The position numbers were made by a program, and so were the translations under genes. DNA of 64,000 nt from Variovorax paradoxus (GTDB lineage Bacteria; Pseudomonadota; Gammaproteobacteria; Burkholderiales; Burkholderiaceae_C): assembly GCF_018614955.1 (NCBI RefSeq), contig NZ_JAGGNV010000026.1, positions 62,001 to 126,000 of the forward strand. The letters are read 5' to 3'. Positions within the stretch are counted from its first letter, which is position 1. Every line of letters starts with the position of its first letter. Shown here in pieces: positions 17,900-26,325 of the stretch. The notes under the pieces are model-generated. The model had not been told where the DNA came from, ran no database searches, and was given only the letters and a program-made list of their open reading frames with translations.

Positions 17900-19039
17900 A
17901 TGGATTTCAGCGTCACGGCCGAGCAGCGCGGGCTGGTGGAAGCGGCCAGGGTATTCGCCCGCGACCATATCGCGCCGAACTACCGCCTGCGCGACCAGCA
18001 AGGAGCGCTGGACCGGGCCACGCTGCGAAAGATGGGCGAGCTGGGTTTCTTCGGCGTGGAGCTGCCCGAGGAGGTCGGCGGCTTGGGCCAGAGTTGCCAG
18101 ACGGCGGGCCTCGTGGTGGAGGCGCTGTGCGGCGAAGACCTGAACCTGGGCTACATCTCCATTACCGCTTCATTGCTCGGCCAGATCCTGCACAACTTCG
18201 GCCAGCCCGACGCCGTTCGCCCCTGGATCGAGGGCATGCTGCGCGGCGAGCTCATCCCCGCGATCTCGCTGACCGAGCCCGGCGGCGGATCGGACGCCGC
18301 GAACCTGAAGCTCAAGGCTCGGCGCGACGGCGATTTCTATGTGATCGACGGCGAGAAGACGTCCACCAGCATGGCGTCGCAGGCGGACTTCGCGGTGGTG
18401 TTCGCCCGCACCGGCACGACCGAGTCGCGCGCCAAGGGCATCAGCTCGTTCCTGGTGCCGCTGGACACCCCAGGCATCACGCGTACCTCGTTCGACGACC
18501 ACGGCACCCGCAGCGTGGGCCGCGGCTCGCTGTTCTTCGACTCGGCCCGCATCCCCGCAAAGTACCTGCTGGGGGAGGAGAACAAGGGGTTCTCGCAGGT
18601 CATGACCGGTTTCGACTACAGCCGGGCGCTGCTGGGCATTCTGTGCCTGGCAGTGGCCCGTTTGTCGCTCGACGCGGCATGGCGCTACGCCGGCGAGCGC
18701 CACACCTTCGGCAAGCCCCTGAGCGAATACCAGGGCGTGACCTTCCCCCTGGCCGAGGCCGAGACGCACTGGACGGCCGCCCGGCTCTTGTGCCTGCAAA
18801 CCCTGTGGCTCAAGGACCAGGGGCTGCCGCATACCTCGGAGGCCGCCATGTGCAAGTGGTGGGGCCCCAAGCTCGCCTACGACATCGTCGGGACCTGCCT
18901 GCTCACGCACGGCCATGGCGGCTATTCGAAGGACATGCCCTTCGAGCAGCGCCTGCGCGACCTGCTAGGCCTGCAGATCGGCGACGGCACCGCGCAGATC
19001 ATGAAGATGGTCATCGCGCGCCAGAAAACCCGTGAATGA
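17900..19039 (+). CDS. Acyl-CoA dehydrogenase (cyclohexanecarboxyl-CoA dehydrogenase-like)
   Basis: 379 residues from the ATG at 17900 (GAAAGAG upstream). Motifs: L-T-E-P-G-G-G-S-D, T-S-T-S-M-A, R-H-T-F-G-K-P and C-terminal G-L-Q-I-G-D-G-T-A-Q-I-M-K. At the position of the usual catalytic Glu (Y-E-G-T) there is Asp (G-D-G-T), as in the paralogue at 41145. Style resembles AliB-type alicyclic acyl-CoA dehydrogenases. First gene of a long operon that continues with a hydratase and a complete Liv importer, so the imported compound is probably its precursor. Confidence 0.87.
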   Translation: MDFSVTAEQRGLVEAARVFARDHIAPNYRLRDQQGALDRATLRKMGELGFFGVELPEEVGGLGQSCQTAGLVVEALCGEDLNLGYISITASLLGQILHNFGQPDAVRPWIEGMLRGELIPAISLTEPGGGSDAANLKLKARRDGDFYVIDGEKTSTSMASQADFAVVFARTGTTESRAKGISSFLVPLDTPGITRTSFDDHGTRSVGRGSLFFDSARIPAKYLLGEENKGFSQVMTGFDYSRALLGILCLAVARLSLDAAWRYAGERHTFGKPLSEYQGVTFPLAEAETHWTAARLLCLQTLWLKDQGLPHTSEAAMCKWWGPKLAYDIVGTCLLTHGHGGYSKDMPFEQRLRDLLGLQIGDGTAQIMKMVIARQKTRE

Positions 19040-19064
19040 ACCTGTTGAACGAGGCTGACCTGCC

Positions 19065-19853
19065 ATGACCTACGAATCCTTCAAACTGAACATCGCCGAC
19101 GGGATCGCCAGCATCACTTTCAACCAGCCCGACCGTGGCAACCCGATGGACCTGCGCTTCAACACCGAGTTGAGCCGCATCGCCTCGGAACTGGACGAGA
19201 ACCCGGCGGTGCGCTGCGTGCTGATCGAATCGAGCGGCAAGTACTTCGGCGTGGGTGCCGATCTCAAGACCATGAACCGCGATCGCGACGCGCTGCATGT
19301 GTTCATCAAGAACGCCACGGTGGGGCTGCACTCGGCACTGTCGCGTTTCGCGCGCATGAACGCGCCCGTCATCGTCTCGGTCCACGGGCTCGCCGTGGGC
19401 GGATTCACCGCCCTGTGCGCCGCCGCCGACTTCTGCATCGCGGCGCGCTCGGCCAAGTTCTATGCCGCGTACACCGGCATCGGCCTGCTGCCCGACGGCG
19501 GCGGCACCACCTTCATACCGCGCCGGGTGGGCCCGCGCCGCGCGGCCGAGTTCTTCATGCGCAACCAGACCTGGACGGCGGAGTACGCGCACGAGGTGGG
19601 TCTCATCAGCCAGGTGGTGGACGACGACCAGTTGCGCGAAGCGGCGTGGGGCCTGGCCCACGAACTCGCCGCCGGCCCGACCGTGGCGTTCGGAGAAATC
19701 AAGAACCTGCTGCTGTCGACCTATTCGCAGCCGATCGAAGCCCAGATGGAGCAGGAGGCCCGCGCAATGACCCGCGCCACGCGCAGCGAAGACGGCTGGC
19801 ACGGCATCTGCGAAGTCGCGCAGCGCCGCAAGCCGAACTTCGTGGGCCGCTGA
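19065..19853 (+). CDS. Enoyl-CoA hydratase/isomerase, PaaG-like active site
   Basis: 262 residues of the crotonase fold. The oxyanion region V-S-V-H-G-L-A-V-G-G-F near 107 is intact. The first crotonase glutamate is replaced (A-A-Y-T-G-I-G-L-L-P-D-G-G-G-T), while an Asp follows the Pro, as in PaaG-type isomerases; the second glutamate position has A-A-E-F. It may therefore isomerise or hydrate a ring-derived enoyl-CoA rather than be a classical hydratase. 25 bp after the dehydrogenase, in the same operon. Confidence 0.85.
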   Translation: MTYESFKLNIADGIASITFNQPDRGNPMDLRFNTELSRIASELDENPAVRCVLIESSGKYFGVGADLKTMNRDRDALHVFIKNATVGLHSALSRFARMNAPVIVSVHGLAVGGFTALCAAADFCIAARSAKFYAAYTGIGLLPDGGGTTFIPRRVGPRRAAEFFMRNQTWTAEYAHEVGLISQVVDDDQLREAAWGLAHELAAGPTVAFGEIKNLLLSTYSQPIEAQMEQEARAMTRATRSEDGWHGICEVAQRRKPNFVGR

Positions 19854-19921
19854 GGCTTCGCGCCCCGCCGCCGCCCTGGCTTCGTCCGATCACCGTCTTC
19901 GAGGGACACCGACGCACGATC

Positions 19922-20869
19922 ATGGAATACGCGCTGATCACCCTGCTGAACGGCCTGAGCTACGGCTTGCTGCTGTTCATGCTGTCGTCCGGGCTCACGC
20001 TGATCTTCAGCATGATGGGCGTGCTCAACTTCGCCCACGCCAGCTTCTACATGCTGGGCGCCTACTTCGCCTATGGGATCAGCGTGAAGATCGGCTTCTG
20101 GCCGGCCTTGTTTCTTGCCCCGGCCATCGTCGGGCTGGTCGGCGCCCTGGTCGAGCGCCATGGCCTGCGCACGGTCCACAAACACGGACACGTCGCCGAG
20201 CTGCTGTTCACGTTCGGGCTGGCCTACATGATCGTCGAGGTGGTGCAGGTGATCTGGGGGCGCACCACGGTGCCCTATGCCGTGCCGCCGGCGCTGGACG
20301 GCACGCTGTTCAAGCTGTTCAACACCAGCTTTCCCACGTATCGCGGGTTCATGATGCTCATCTCGCTGCTGATGCTGGCGTCGGTCTACCTCGTCCTCAA
20401 GCGTACCCGCGTCGGCCTGGTAATCCAGGCGGCGCTGAGCCATCCGGAGGCGGTCGAGGCCCTGGGCCACAACGTGCCGCGCGTGTTCATGATGGTCTTT
20501 GGCGGCGGTGCCGCGCTGGCCGGGCTGGCGGGGGTGATCGGCGGCAACGCCTTCGTGACCGAGCCGAGCATGGCGGCCTCGGTGGGCAGCGTGATCTTCG
20601 TCATCGTCGTGGTCGGCGGGCTGGGATCGCTCATGGGCGCCCTGGTCGCGTCGCTGCTGATCGGCCTGATCCAGACGGCGGCGGTGTCGATGGACTTTTC
20701 GCTGCTGCAGCTGCTGGGAGCCTTGCGCATCGACCTGCCCGCCCAATCGGCTTGGCGCGAGGTGCTCGGCGTGACGGTGGCCCAGGTCGGGCCGCTGCTG
20801 CCCTTCGCCCTGATGATCCTGATTCTTCTCTTCAGGCCCAAGGGCCTCATGGGCACCCGGGAAACTTGA
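19922..20869 (+). CDS. livH: Branched-chain-amino-acid-type ABC permease, LivH
   Basis: 315 residues with about eight hydrophobic helices. Family signatures: N-G-L-S-Y-G-L-L-L-F at the N-terminus, N-F-A-H-A-S-F-Y-M-L-G-A-Y near 33-45, and V-V-V-G-G-L-G-S-L-M-G-A near 225. Forms the inner-membrane channel with LivM. Importers of this class take up branched amino acids, but many carry aromatic or aliphatic acids; the location between acyl-CoA genes argues for an organic acid. Two bases separate it from livM. Confidence 0.9.
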   Translation: MEYALITLLNGLSYGLLLFMLSSGLTLIFSMMGVLNFAHASFYMLGAYFAYGISVKIGFWPALFLAPAIVGLVGALVERHGLRTVHKHGHVAELLFTFGLAYMIVEVVQVIWGRTTVPYAVPPALDGTLFKLFNTSFPTYRGFMMLISLLMLASVYLVLKRTRVGLVIQAALSHPEAVEALGHNVPRVFMMVFGGGAALAGLAGVIGGNAFVTEPSMAASVGSVIFVIVVVGGLGSLMGALVASLLIGLIQTAAVSMDFSLLQLLGALRIDLPAQSAWREVLGVTVAQVGPLLPFALMILILLFRPKGLMGTRET

Positions 20870-20870
20870 C

Positions 20871-22184
20871 ATGATTGCCAGCGCGGTTGCCTCCGCCCCA
20901 CTGCCGCTGCAGAGCTGGCCGCGCGCCTACCAGTGGGTGCTGACCTGGAGCCTGGCCGTGGCCGCGACCTTGCTCGTGCCGCTGGTCTTCAACAACAACG
21001 CCTCGCTGACCTTCCTGTCGCAAATGGCGACCATGATCGTCTTTTGCCTGTCCTACAACCTCTTGATGGGGCAGGGCGGGATGTTGTCGTTCGGGCACGC
21101 GCTCTATTCGGGCATGGGCGCCTATTTCACCATCTACGCCATGAACTGGGCGGCGGCCGCCACCGGCTGGAAGATGCCGCTGGTGTTCGTTCCCCTGGCG
21201 GGCGGCCTCGCCGGCATGGTCTTCGGTGTGGTGCTCGGCTATGTCGCCACCAAGAAGGCCGGCACGGCCTTCGCCATGATCACGCTGGGGTTGGGCGAGC
21301 TCGCGCATGCGGCGGCCCAGATGTTCCCGCGCTTCTTCGGCGGCGAATCGGGCGTCGCGGCCAGCCGCACCTACGGCGAGCCCTTCCTGGGCCTGAGCTT
21401 CGGGCCGCAGATCCAGGTGTACTACCTCATCGCGGGCTGGACCCTCTTGTCGGCCTTCCTGATGTACGCCTTTACCCAGACGCCGCTGGGCCGCATTGCC
21501 AACGCCGTGCGCGACAACGCCGAGCGGGCGGAGTTCGTCGGCTACGACACGCGCAAGGTGCGCTACATCGTGTTCATCGTCGCCACGTTCTTCGCCGGCG
21601 TGAGCGGCGGCCTGGCCGCGATCAACTTCGAGATCGTCAGCGCCGAGAGCATGAGCGCGCTGCGGTCGGCCGACGCGTTGATCTTCACCTTCATCGGCGG
21701 CGCCGGGTACTTCCTGGGGCCGGTGCTCGGCGCCATTCTCGGCAGCTTCCTCAACGCCAAGCTGTCCGACTACACGGTCGCGTGGCAGCTGTACCTGGGC
21801 GCCTTGTTCGTGCTGTTCGTGATGTACGCGCCCGCGGGCGTGGCGGGTATCGTCGCGGGCAACTGGCGGGTCTTGCGCGCCGGCATGTTCCGCCGTGTCC
21901 TGCCACAGTGGTTGATGGTCGTGGGCGCCGCGCTCGTGCTGGTCGTGGGCGCGGTGATCCTCGTCGAGCTGTGCTACGCCGTGACGCTCGGTTCGGACCG
22001 TGCGGCCGTGGTGAAACTGCTCGCCGAGCTGTCGCAGCCGCAGGCGGCGGCGCTGTGGGCGGCGGGCGTGGCGCTGGTCGTCGCCGGGCTGTTCGTGCTG
22101 CAAAAAGCCCGGCGCGTTTTCCGGCAGGCCTGGAACGCGGCGCAGGGCGAGATCAACGACGCGCAGGCCGGAGGTGCGCGATGA
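20871..22184 (+). CDS. livM: ABC permease LivM with C-terminal extension
   Basis: 437 residues, about 100 longer than typical LivM. The core (residues 30-330) has S-Y-N-L-L-M-G-Q-G-G-M-L-S-F-G-H and G-A-G-Y-F-L-G-P-V-L-G-A, the diagnostic loops. After it come a hydrophobic helix near 347-367, one near 393-408 and a charged tail, i.e. two extra membrane segments. Pairs with LivH; stop and livG start overlap by 4 bp (ATGA). Confidence 0.9.
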   Translation: MIASAVASAPLPLQSWPRAYQWVLTWSLAVAATLLVPLVFNNNASLTFLSQMATMIVFCLSYNLLMGQGGMLSFGHALYSGMGAYFTIYAMNWAAAATGWKMPLVFVPLAGGLAGMVFGVVLGYVATKKAGTAFAMITLGLGELAHAAAQMFPRFFGGESGVAASRTYGEPFLGLSFGPQIQVYYLIAGWTLLSAFLMYAFTQTPLGRIANAVRDNAERAEFVGYDTRKVRYIVFIVATFFAGVSGGLAAINFEIVSAESMSALRSADALIFTFIGGAGYFLGPVLGAILGSFLNAKLSDYTVAWQLYLGALFVLFVMYAPAGVAGIVAGNWRVLRAGMFRRVLPQWLMVVGAALVLVVGAVILVELCYAVTLGSDRAAVVKLLAELSQPQAAALWAAGVALVVAGLFVLQKARRVFRQAWNAAQGEINDAQAGGAR

Positions 22185-22948
22185 CCCCGCTGGCGCTCGA
22201 GTTGCGCGACGTGCGAAAGCGCTTCGGTAGCACCGAGATCATTCGCGGCGCCCACCTGCAGGCGTCTCCCGGAGAGCGCCTGGCGGTCATCGGGCCCAAC
22301 GGCGCCGGCAAGACCACCCTGTTCAACCTGATCTCCGGGCGCTTCGGCGTCAGCAGCGGCGACATCCTGCTCAATGGGCAGAGCATCGTGGGTCTGCGCC
22401 CCTTCGAGATCAACCGGATGGGGCTGTCGCGCAGTTTCCAGATCACCAACGTGTTCCACCGGCTCAGCGTGTTCGAGAACCTGCGTTGCAGCGTGCTGTG
22501 GTCGCTGGGCTACCGCTACTCGTTCTGGCGCCACCTGCCCCGCCTGGCGGACGCACGGGAACGCGCCGAGCAGATCCTCGAGCAGATCGGCTTGACCCAC
22601 CGCCGCGATGCGCTCGCTGGCCTGCTGCCGTACGCCGAACAGCGCGCCCTCGAGATCGGCATCACGGTGGCCGGCGGCGCGGACGTCATCCTGCTGGACG
22701 AGCCGACGGCAGGCATGAGCCGCGCCGAATCGGATGGCGCGGTCGAGCTGATCCGCAAGGTCACCGCGGGCAAAACGCTGCTGATGGTCGAGCACGACAT
22801 GGGCGTGGTGTTCGGCCTGGCCGATCGCATCGCCGTGGTGGTCTACGGCGAGGTGATTGCCTGCGACACGCCGGCCCGGGTGCGCAGCAATCCGGCGGTG
22901 CAGGAGGCCTACCTGGGCTTGCACGCGCCCGCGGAAGCGACGGCATGA
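22181..22948 (+). CDS. livG: ABC transporter ATPase LivG
   Basis: 255 residues. Walker A G-P-N-G-A-G-K-T-T near 39, Q-loop F-Q-I-T-N-V-F, signature region L-P-Y-A-E-Q-R-A-L-E-I-G (normal for LivG), Walker B V-I-L-L-D-E-P-T and the H-loop V-E-H-D-M. One of the two ATPases that drive the importer. Overlaps livM and livF by 4 bp each, so it is translated from the same message. Confidence 0.92.
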   Translation: MTPLALELRDVRKRFGSTEIIRGAHLQASPGERLAVIGPNGAGKTTLFNLISGRFGVSSGDILLNGQSIVGLRPFEINRMGLSRSFQITNVFHRLSVFENLRCSVLWSLGYRYSFWRHLPRLADARERAEQILEQIGLTHRRDALAGLLPYAEQRALEIGITVAGGADVILLDEPTAGMSRAESDGAVELIRKVTAGKTLLMVEHDMGVVFGLADRIAVVVYGEVIACDTPARVRSNPAVQEAYLGLHAPAEATA

Positions 22949-23646
22949 CGCCCCTGCTCCAAATCAGCGACCTTCATGCCTACTATGGCAAGAGCCATGT
23001 GCTGCACGGGGTGAACCTGCAGGTCGGCCAGGGCGAGATCGTCAGCCTGCTGGGCCGCAACGGCGTCGGCCGCTCCACCACCATCAAGGCCGCCATCGGC
23101 CAGGTGCAGGCCCGCGGGTCGGTGCGCTTCAAGGGCGAAGAGATGCTGGGCCTCAAGGCCTTCGAGATCGTGCGCAAGGGCCTGGGCTACGTACCGGAAA
23201 ACCGCGACATCTTCGCCACGCTCACCGTGGAGCAGAACCTGATGCTCGGCGAAGTGGCGGGCAGGAAATCCCGCTGGTCCTTCGACGACATGTACCGCAT
23301 GTTCCCTCGCCTGCACGAGCGCCGGCATGTCCCCGCGGGCGTTCTTTCCGGCGGCGAGCAGCAGATGCTGACGCTGTGCCGCACCCTCATGGGCGACCCT
23401 GACCTCATCATGATCGACGAGCCCACGGAAGGCCTGGCGCCCAAGGTCGTCGCGCTGGTCGCCGAGTACCTCGATGTGCTCAAGTCGCGCGGCGTCTCCG
23501 TGCTGCTGGTCGAACAGAAGCTTGCCATTGCGCTGGAGATATCCCAGCGCGTCTACGTCATGGGCCATGGCGGCATCGTCTTCGAAGGCTCTCCCGCGCA
23601 GCTGCGCGCCGACAGCGAGGTCCGCAAGACCTGGCTGGAGGTCTAA
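22945..23646 (+). CDS. livF: ABC transporter ATPase LivF with arginine in Walker A
   Basis: 233 residues. Signature L-S-G-G-E-Q-Q-M, Walker B L-I-M-I-D-E-P-T-E-G-L and H-loop-region V-E-Q-K are normal. Walker A is G-R-N-G-V-G-R-S-T-T: the ATP-binding lysine is arginine. The other LivF proteins in this window keep G-K-S. Whether this site hydrolyses ATP is uncertain; the partner LivG has a normal loop. Follows livG with ATGA overlap. Confidence 0.9.
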   Translation: MTPLLQISDLHAYYGKSHVLHGVNLQVGQGEIVSLLGRNGVGRSTTIKAAIGQVQARGSVRFKGEEMLGLKAFEIVRKGLGYVPENRDIFATLTVEQNLMLGEVAGRKSRWSFDDMYRMFPRLHERRHVPAGVLSGGEQQMLTLCRTLMGDPDLIMIDEPTEGLAPKVVALVAEYLDVLKSRGVSVLLVEQKLAIALEISQRVYVMGHGGIVFEGSPAQLRADSEVRKTWLEV

Positions 23647-23692
23647 GTGGCCAGTAAGGCCACTGGTTCGTTTATTCCCCGAAAGGTCATCC

Positions 23693-24937
23693 ATGCAAAA
23701 ACCGTTCTCCTTGCGCTTGCGCCATCTGGCCATCGGCCTGGCCGTCGTCGGCGCCTCGGCGCAGGCGGAGGTCCTGAAGATCGCCCACATCGACGCCTTG
23801 TCCGGGCCGGCGGCGGCGCTGGCGAGAAACTTCGACAACACGCTGCGCTATGCGGTGGACATCGCCAACAAGGAACAATGGGCCGGCGCGGGCATCACGT
23901 TCGAAGTGGTCGAGATGGATGGCAAGAACAACTCGCAGGAGTCGCTGCTCCAGCTGAAGAACGCCCTCGACCAGGACATTCGTTTCGTGATGCAGGGCGG
24001 CAGCTCATCGATCGCCGCTGCCCTGATCGAGAGCGTGAACCGCCACAACGAGCGCAACCCCGGCAAGGAAGCCCTGCTGTTCAGTCCCACCAACCAGTCG
24101 CCCGAGCTGACCAACGAGCGCTGCAGCTTCTGGTACTTCAACTTCGACTCCAACGCCATCATGCGGGCCGAGGGGCTGGTCAACATGATGGCCAACGACA
24201 AGTCGATCAAGAAGGTGTACCTGATCAACCAGAACTATGCGCTGGGCCAGCAGTCCGCCATCGGCGTCAAGGAAGCGCTCAAGCGCCGGCGTCCCGATGT
24301 GGAGATCGCCGGCGACGACCTGCACCCCATGCTGCAGGTCAAGGATTTCACGCCTTACGTGAACAAGATCCGCGCGTCGGGCGCGGACGTCATCATCACG
24401 GCCAATTTCAGCGCCGACCTCACGCTGCTGATCAAGGCGCTGAAGGAAACCGGCCTCAAGCTGCCGGTCTACGCCTTCAACGCCTCGACGACCGGCGGCC
24501 CCACTGCGCTGGCCGCGGCCGGCGTCGAGAACGTCCGGGTGGTCACCCAGTGGCTGCCCAACGATGACCCCAAGGCGGCCAAGCCGTACATCGATTCCTA
24601 TAACGCCAAGTACAAGGACGACTTCAACCTCGTCCCCTGGTACAACGCAGTCAGGATGCTGGCCCAGGCCGTGAAGGACAGCAAGTCTACCCAGCCCGCT
24701 GCGGTCGCGAAGGCGCTCGAGGGCATGAAGATCAAGACCATCAATGGCGAGGTCGAGATGCGCAAGCAGGACCACCAGTTGCAGCAGGCCCTCGTGGTCG
24801 GCGACTGGGCCAAGGTCAACGCCAAGGACGTGCCGTACGACATGGAAAAGACCGGCTATGGCTTCAAGGTCGTCAACAAGATCCCGGCCTACGCCGCCTC
24901 CACCCCGACCTCCTGCCAGATGAAGAGGCCGGGCTGA
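23693..24937 (+). CDS. Periplasmic substrate-binding protein of Liv-type ABC importer
   Basis: 414 residues: Sec signal peptide to about A-S-A-Q-A|E-V, then the type I periplasmic fold with I-D-A-L-S-G-P-A-A-A-L-A and Q-N-Y-A-L-G-Q near 176. Delivers the ligand to the LivHM permease encoded just upstream; ligand unknown. GAAAGG precedes the ATG. Placed last among the transporter genes, before the Nudix gene; the gap to it contains a strong hairpin (24958-24980). Confidence 0.9.
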   Translation: MQKPFSLRLRHLAIGLAVVGASAQAEVLKIAHIDALSGPAAALARNFDNTLRYAVDIANKEQWAGAGITFEVVEMDGKNNSQESLLQLKNALDQDIRFVMQGGSSSIAAALIESVNRHNERNPGKEALLFSPTNQSPELTNERCSFWYFNFDSNAIMRAEGLVNMMANDKSIKKVYLINQNYALGQQSAIGVKEALKRRRPDVEIAGDDLHPMLQVKDFTPYVNKIRASGADVIITANFSADLTLLIKALKETGLKLPVYAFNASTTGGPTALAAAGVENVRVVTQWLPNDDPKAAKPYIDSYNAKYKDDFNLVPWYNAVRMLAQAVKDSKSTQPAAVAKALEGMKIKTINGEVEMRKQDHQLQQALVVGDWAKVNAKDVPYDMEKTGYGFKVVNKIPAYAASTPTSCQMKRPG

Positions 24938-24957
24938 TCGGTCGCGTCCTGCGCACG

Positions 24958-24980
24958 CCGCCGCGGCCTGGCCGCGGCGG
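24958..24980. other. GC-rich perfect hairpin between binding protein and Nudix genes
   Basis: An 11-bp perfect inverted repeat, CCGCCGCGGCC and its complement, centred on a single T. No U-tract follows, so it is not a standard intrinsic terminator; it could reduce readthrough or stabilise the upstream mRNA. Confidence 0.35.
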
Positions 24981-25005
24981 GCTTCGCATCTTCGACAAGG
25001 GTTTC

Positions 25006-25881
25006 ATGCAAGACACCACGCCCCTCCCCGCCGTCTTGCCCAAGGCCGCGGCCACCCTGGTTCTCCTGCGCGACGACGCGAAGGGCGCCGAGGTGCTCCT
25101 GCTCAAGCGGCACGGCCTGTCGGACGTCCTGGGCGAGGCGCATGTCTTCCCCGGCGGCAAGGTCGACGCGTCCGACCTTGGCGCCGAAGCGCTGTCGCTG
25201 CTCGAGGAGAGCCCCGCCGCGCTGCGCGAGCGGCTGGGCGAGCCCGACTGCGAGGACCCGGTGGCGGGTGCCTTGTTCGTGGCCGCCATCCGCGAGGCCT
25301 TCGAGGAGTCGTCCATCCTCATGGGCGCCGGCGCCACGCAATTGCAATGCGAACAGGCTGCGTCGCAACTGCGGGGTGGAGCGAGTTTCCTGCAGGTGAT
25401 GACGAACCTGGGCGTCAAGCTGGCGAGCTCGCAGCTCGTGCCCTGGTCGCGCTGGGTGACGCCGACCGCGCCTCAGCTGCAGGCGAAGCGCTTCGACGCG
25501 CGCTTCTTCGTGGCACGCCTGCCGAGCGACGCCGTCGCGCTGCACGATGGGCACGAGACTACCGAAGCCGTCTGGATGACCCCGAGGGACGCGCTCGAGC
25601 GCAACTGGAAGCGCGAGATCAGCCTGGCGCCGCCGCAGATCATGACGATGGTCCACATGGCGATGCACGCCGACGTGCGCGGCATCCTGGACGATGCGCG
25701 TCGACGCGCACCCTACCTGATCGAACCGCATGTGCTCCAGACGCCGGAGGGCGTGCGGCTGTGCTACCCAGGCGACCCCGCGCATCCGGTGGCGCAGCGG
25801 CGCATGCCAGGTCCGCTGCGCCTGGCAATCCGCGACAAGCGCTACGAGCCGCTGGGAGGCTTCGAGGAGTTCTTCCAGTAG
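25006..25881 (+). CDS. Nudix hydrolase, NUDT19/CoA-diphosphatase-like
   Basis: 291 residues. F-P-G-G-K-V-D near 47, then a long insertion, then A-I-R-E-A-F-E-E-S-S-I near 100. The Nudix box is split in the way seen in NUDT19-type enzymes, with R-E-x-x-E-E intact for Mg binding. That group cleaves CoA and acyl-CoA to phosphopantetheine and 3',5'-ADP. Being the last gene of an acyl-CoA/transport operon, it plausibly recycles or detoxifies dead-end CoA esters (inference). Confidence 0.78.
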   Translation: MQDTTPLPAVLPKAAATLVLLRDDAKGAEVLLLKRHGLSDVLGEAHVFPGGKVDASDLGAEALSLLEESPAALRERLGEPDCEDPVAGALFVAAIREAFEESSILMGAGATQLQCEQAASQLRGGASFLQVMTNLGVKLASSQLVPWSRWVTPTAPQLQAKRFDARFFVARLPSDAVALHDGHETTEAVWMTPRDALERNWKREISLAPPQIMTMVHMAMHADVRGILDDARRRAPYLIEPHVLQTPEGVRLCYPGDPAHPVAQRRMPGPLRLAIRDKRYEPLGGFEEFFQ

Positions 25882-25924
25882 ACCGAAAGCGGCTGGCCAA
25901 TGGCGACCGGTCGCTTTCTTCGCC

Positions 25925-26251
25925 TCAGGCCGTGGCGCCTTCAGGCAGTCGGTTCAGCAGGTAGATCGCGCGGTTTGCGACTATGCCCTTGGTCTTCACG
26001 CCGAACTCCTTCATGTGGGCGCCGGCCGCATGCGCCCCGAGCGAGGCCATGTCCGTCCACACCTCCTGGATCACCAGGCCGTCCGGACCGCAGGGCGTCT
26101 GGAAGGGCGGCCCGCCTTCCATGTCGATGGCCACGGCGTAGTCGACGCAGCCGGGCTGCGCCCGGGCCACCTTGGCGTTGACATGGAAAGCCTCGAGAAA
26201 GGCTGCTCGCATGCCGGGCTTGAGCGTGATGAGGGCGACGACGTGGATCAT
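25925..26251 (-). CDS. Antibiotic-biosynthesis-monooxygenase (ABM) fold small protein
   Basis: 108 residues: M-I-H-V-V-A-L-I-T-L-K-P-G start, G-C-V-D-Y-A-V near 35, Q-E-V-W-T-D near 60 and H-M-K-E-F near 79, the pattern of dimeric alpha+beta-barrel ABM/YgiN-type proteins. They act as quinol-type monooxygenases or small cofactor-free enzymes. Last gene of the minus Liv operon, 74 bp after an SDR. Function beyond fold is not assignable. Confidence 0.75.
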   Translation of the reverse strand: MIHVVALITLKPGMRAAFLEAFHVNAKVARAQPGCVDYAVAIDMEGGPPFQTPCGPDGLVIQEVWTDMASLGAHAAGAHMKEFGVKTKGIVANRAIYLLNRLPEGATA

Positions 26252-26325
26252 GGGAGCTCCAATGAAGTTGAGGAAATCGAGGCCGGGCGCGGCGCCGAGC
26301 CCGACCGGGGTTGAAAGCGGCGGGT

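Noticed and set aside
24958-24980. Intrinsic terminator at the GC-rich hairpin
   Set aside because: Strong stem but no T-run follows; listed only as a hairpin.
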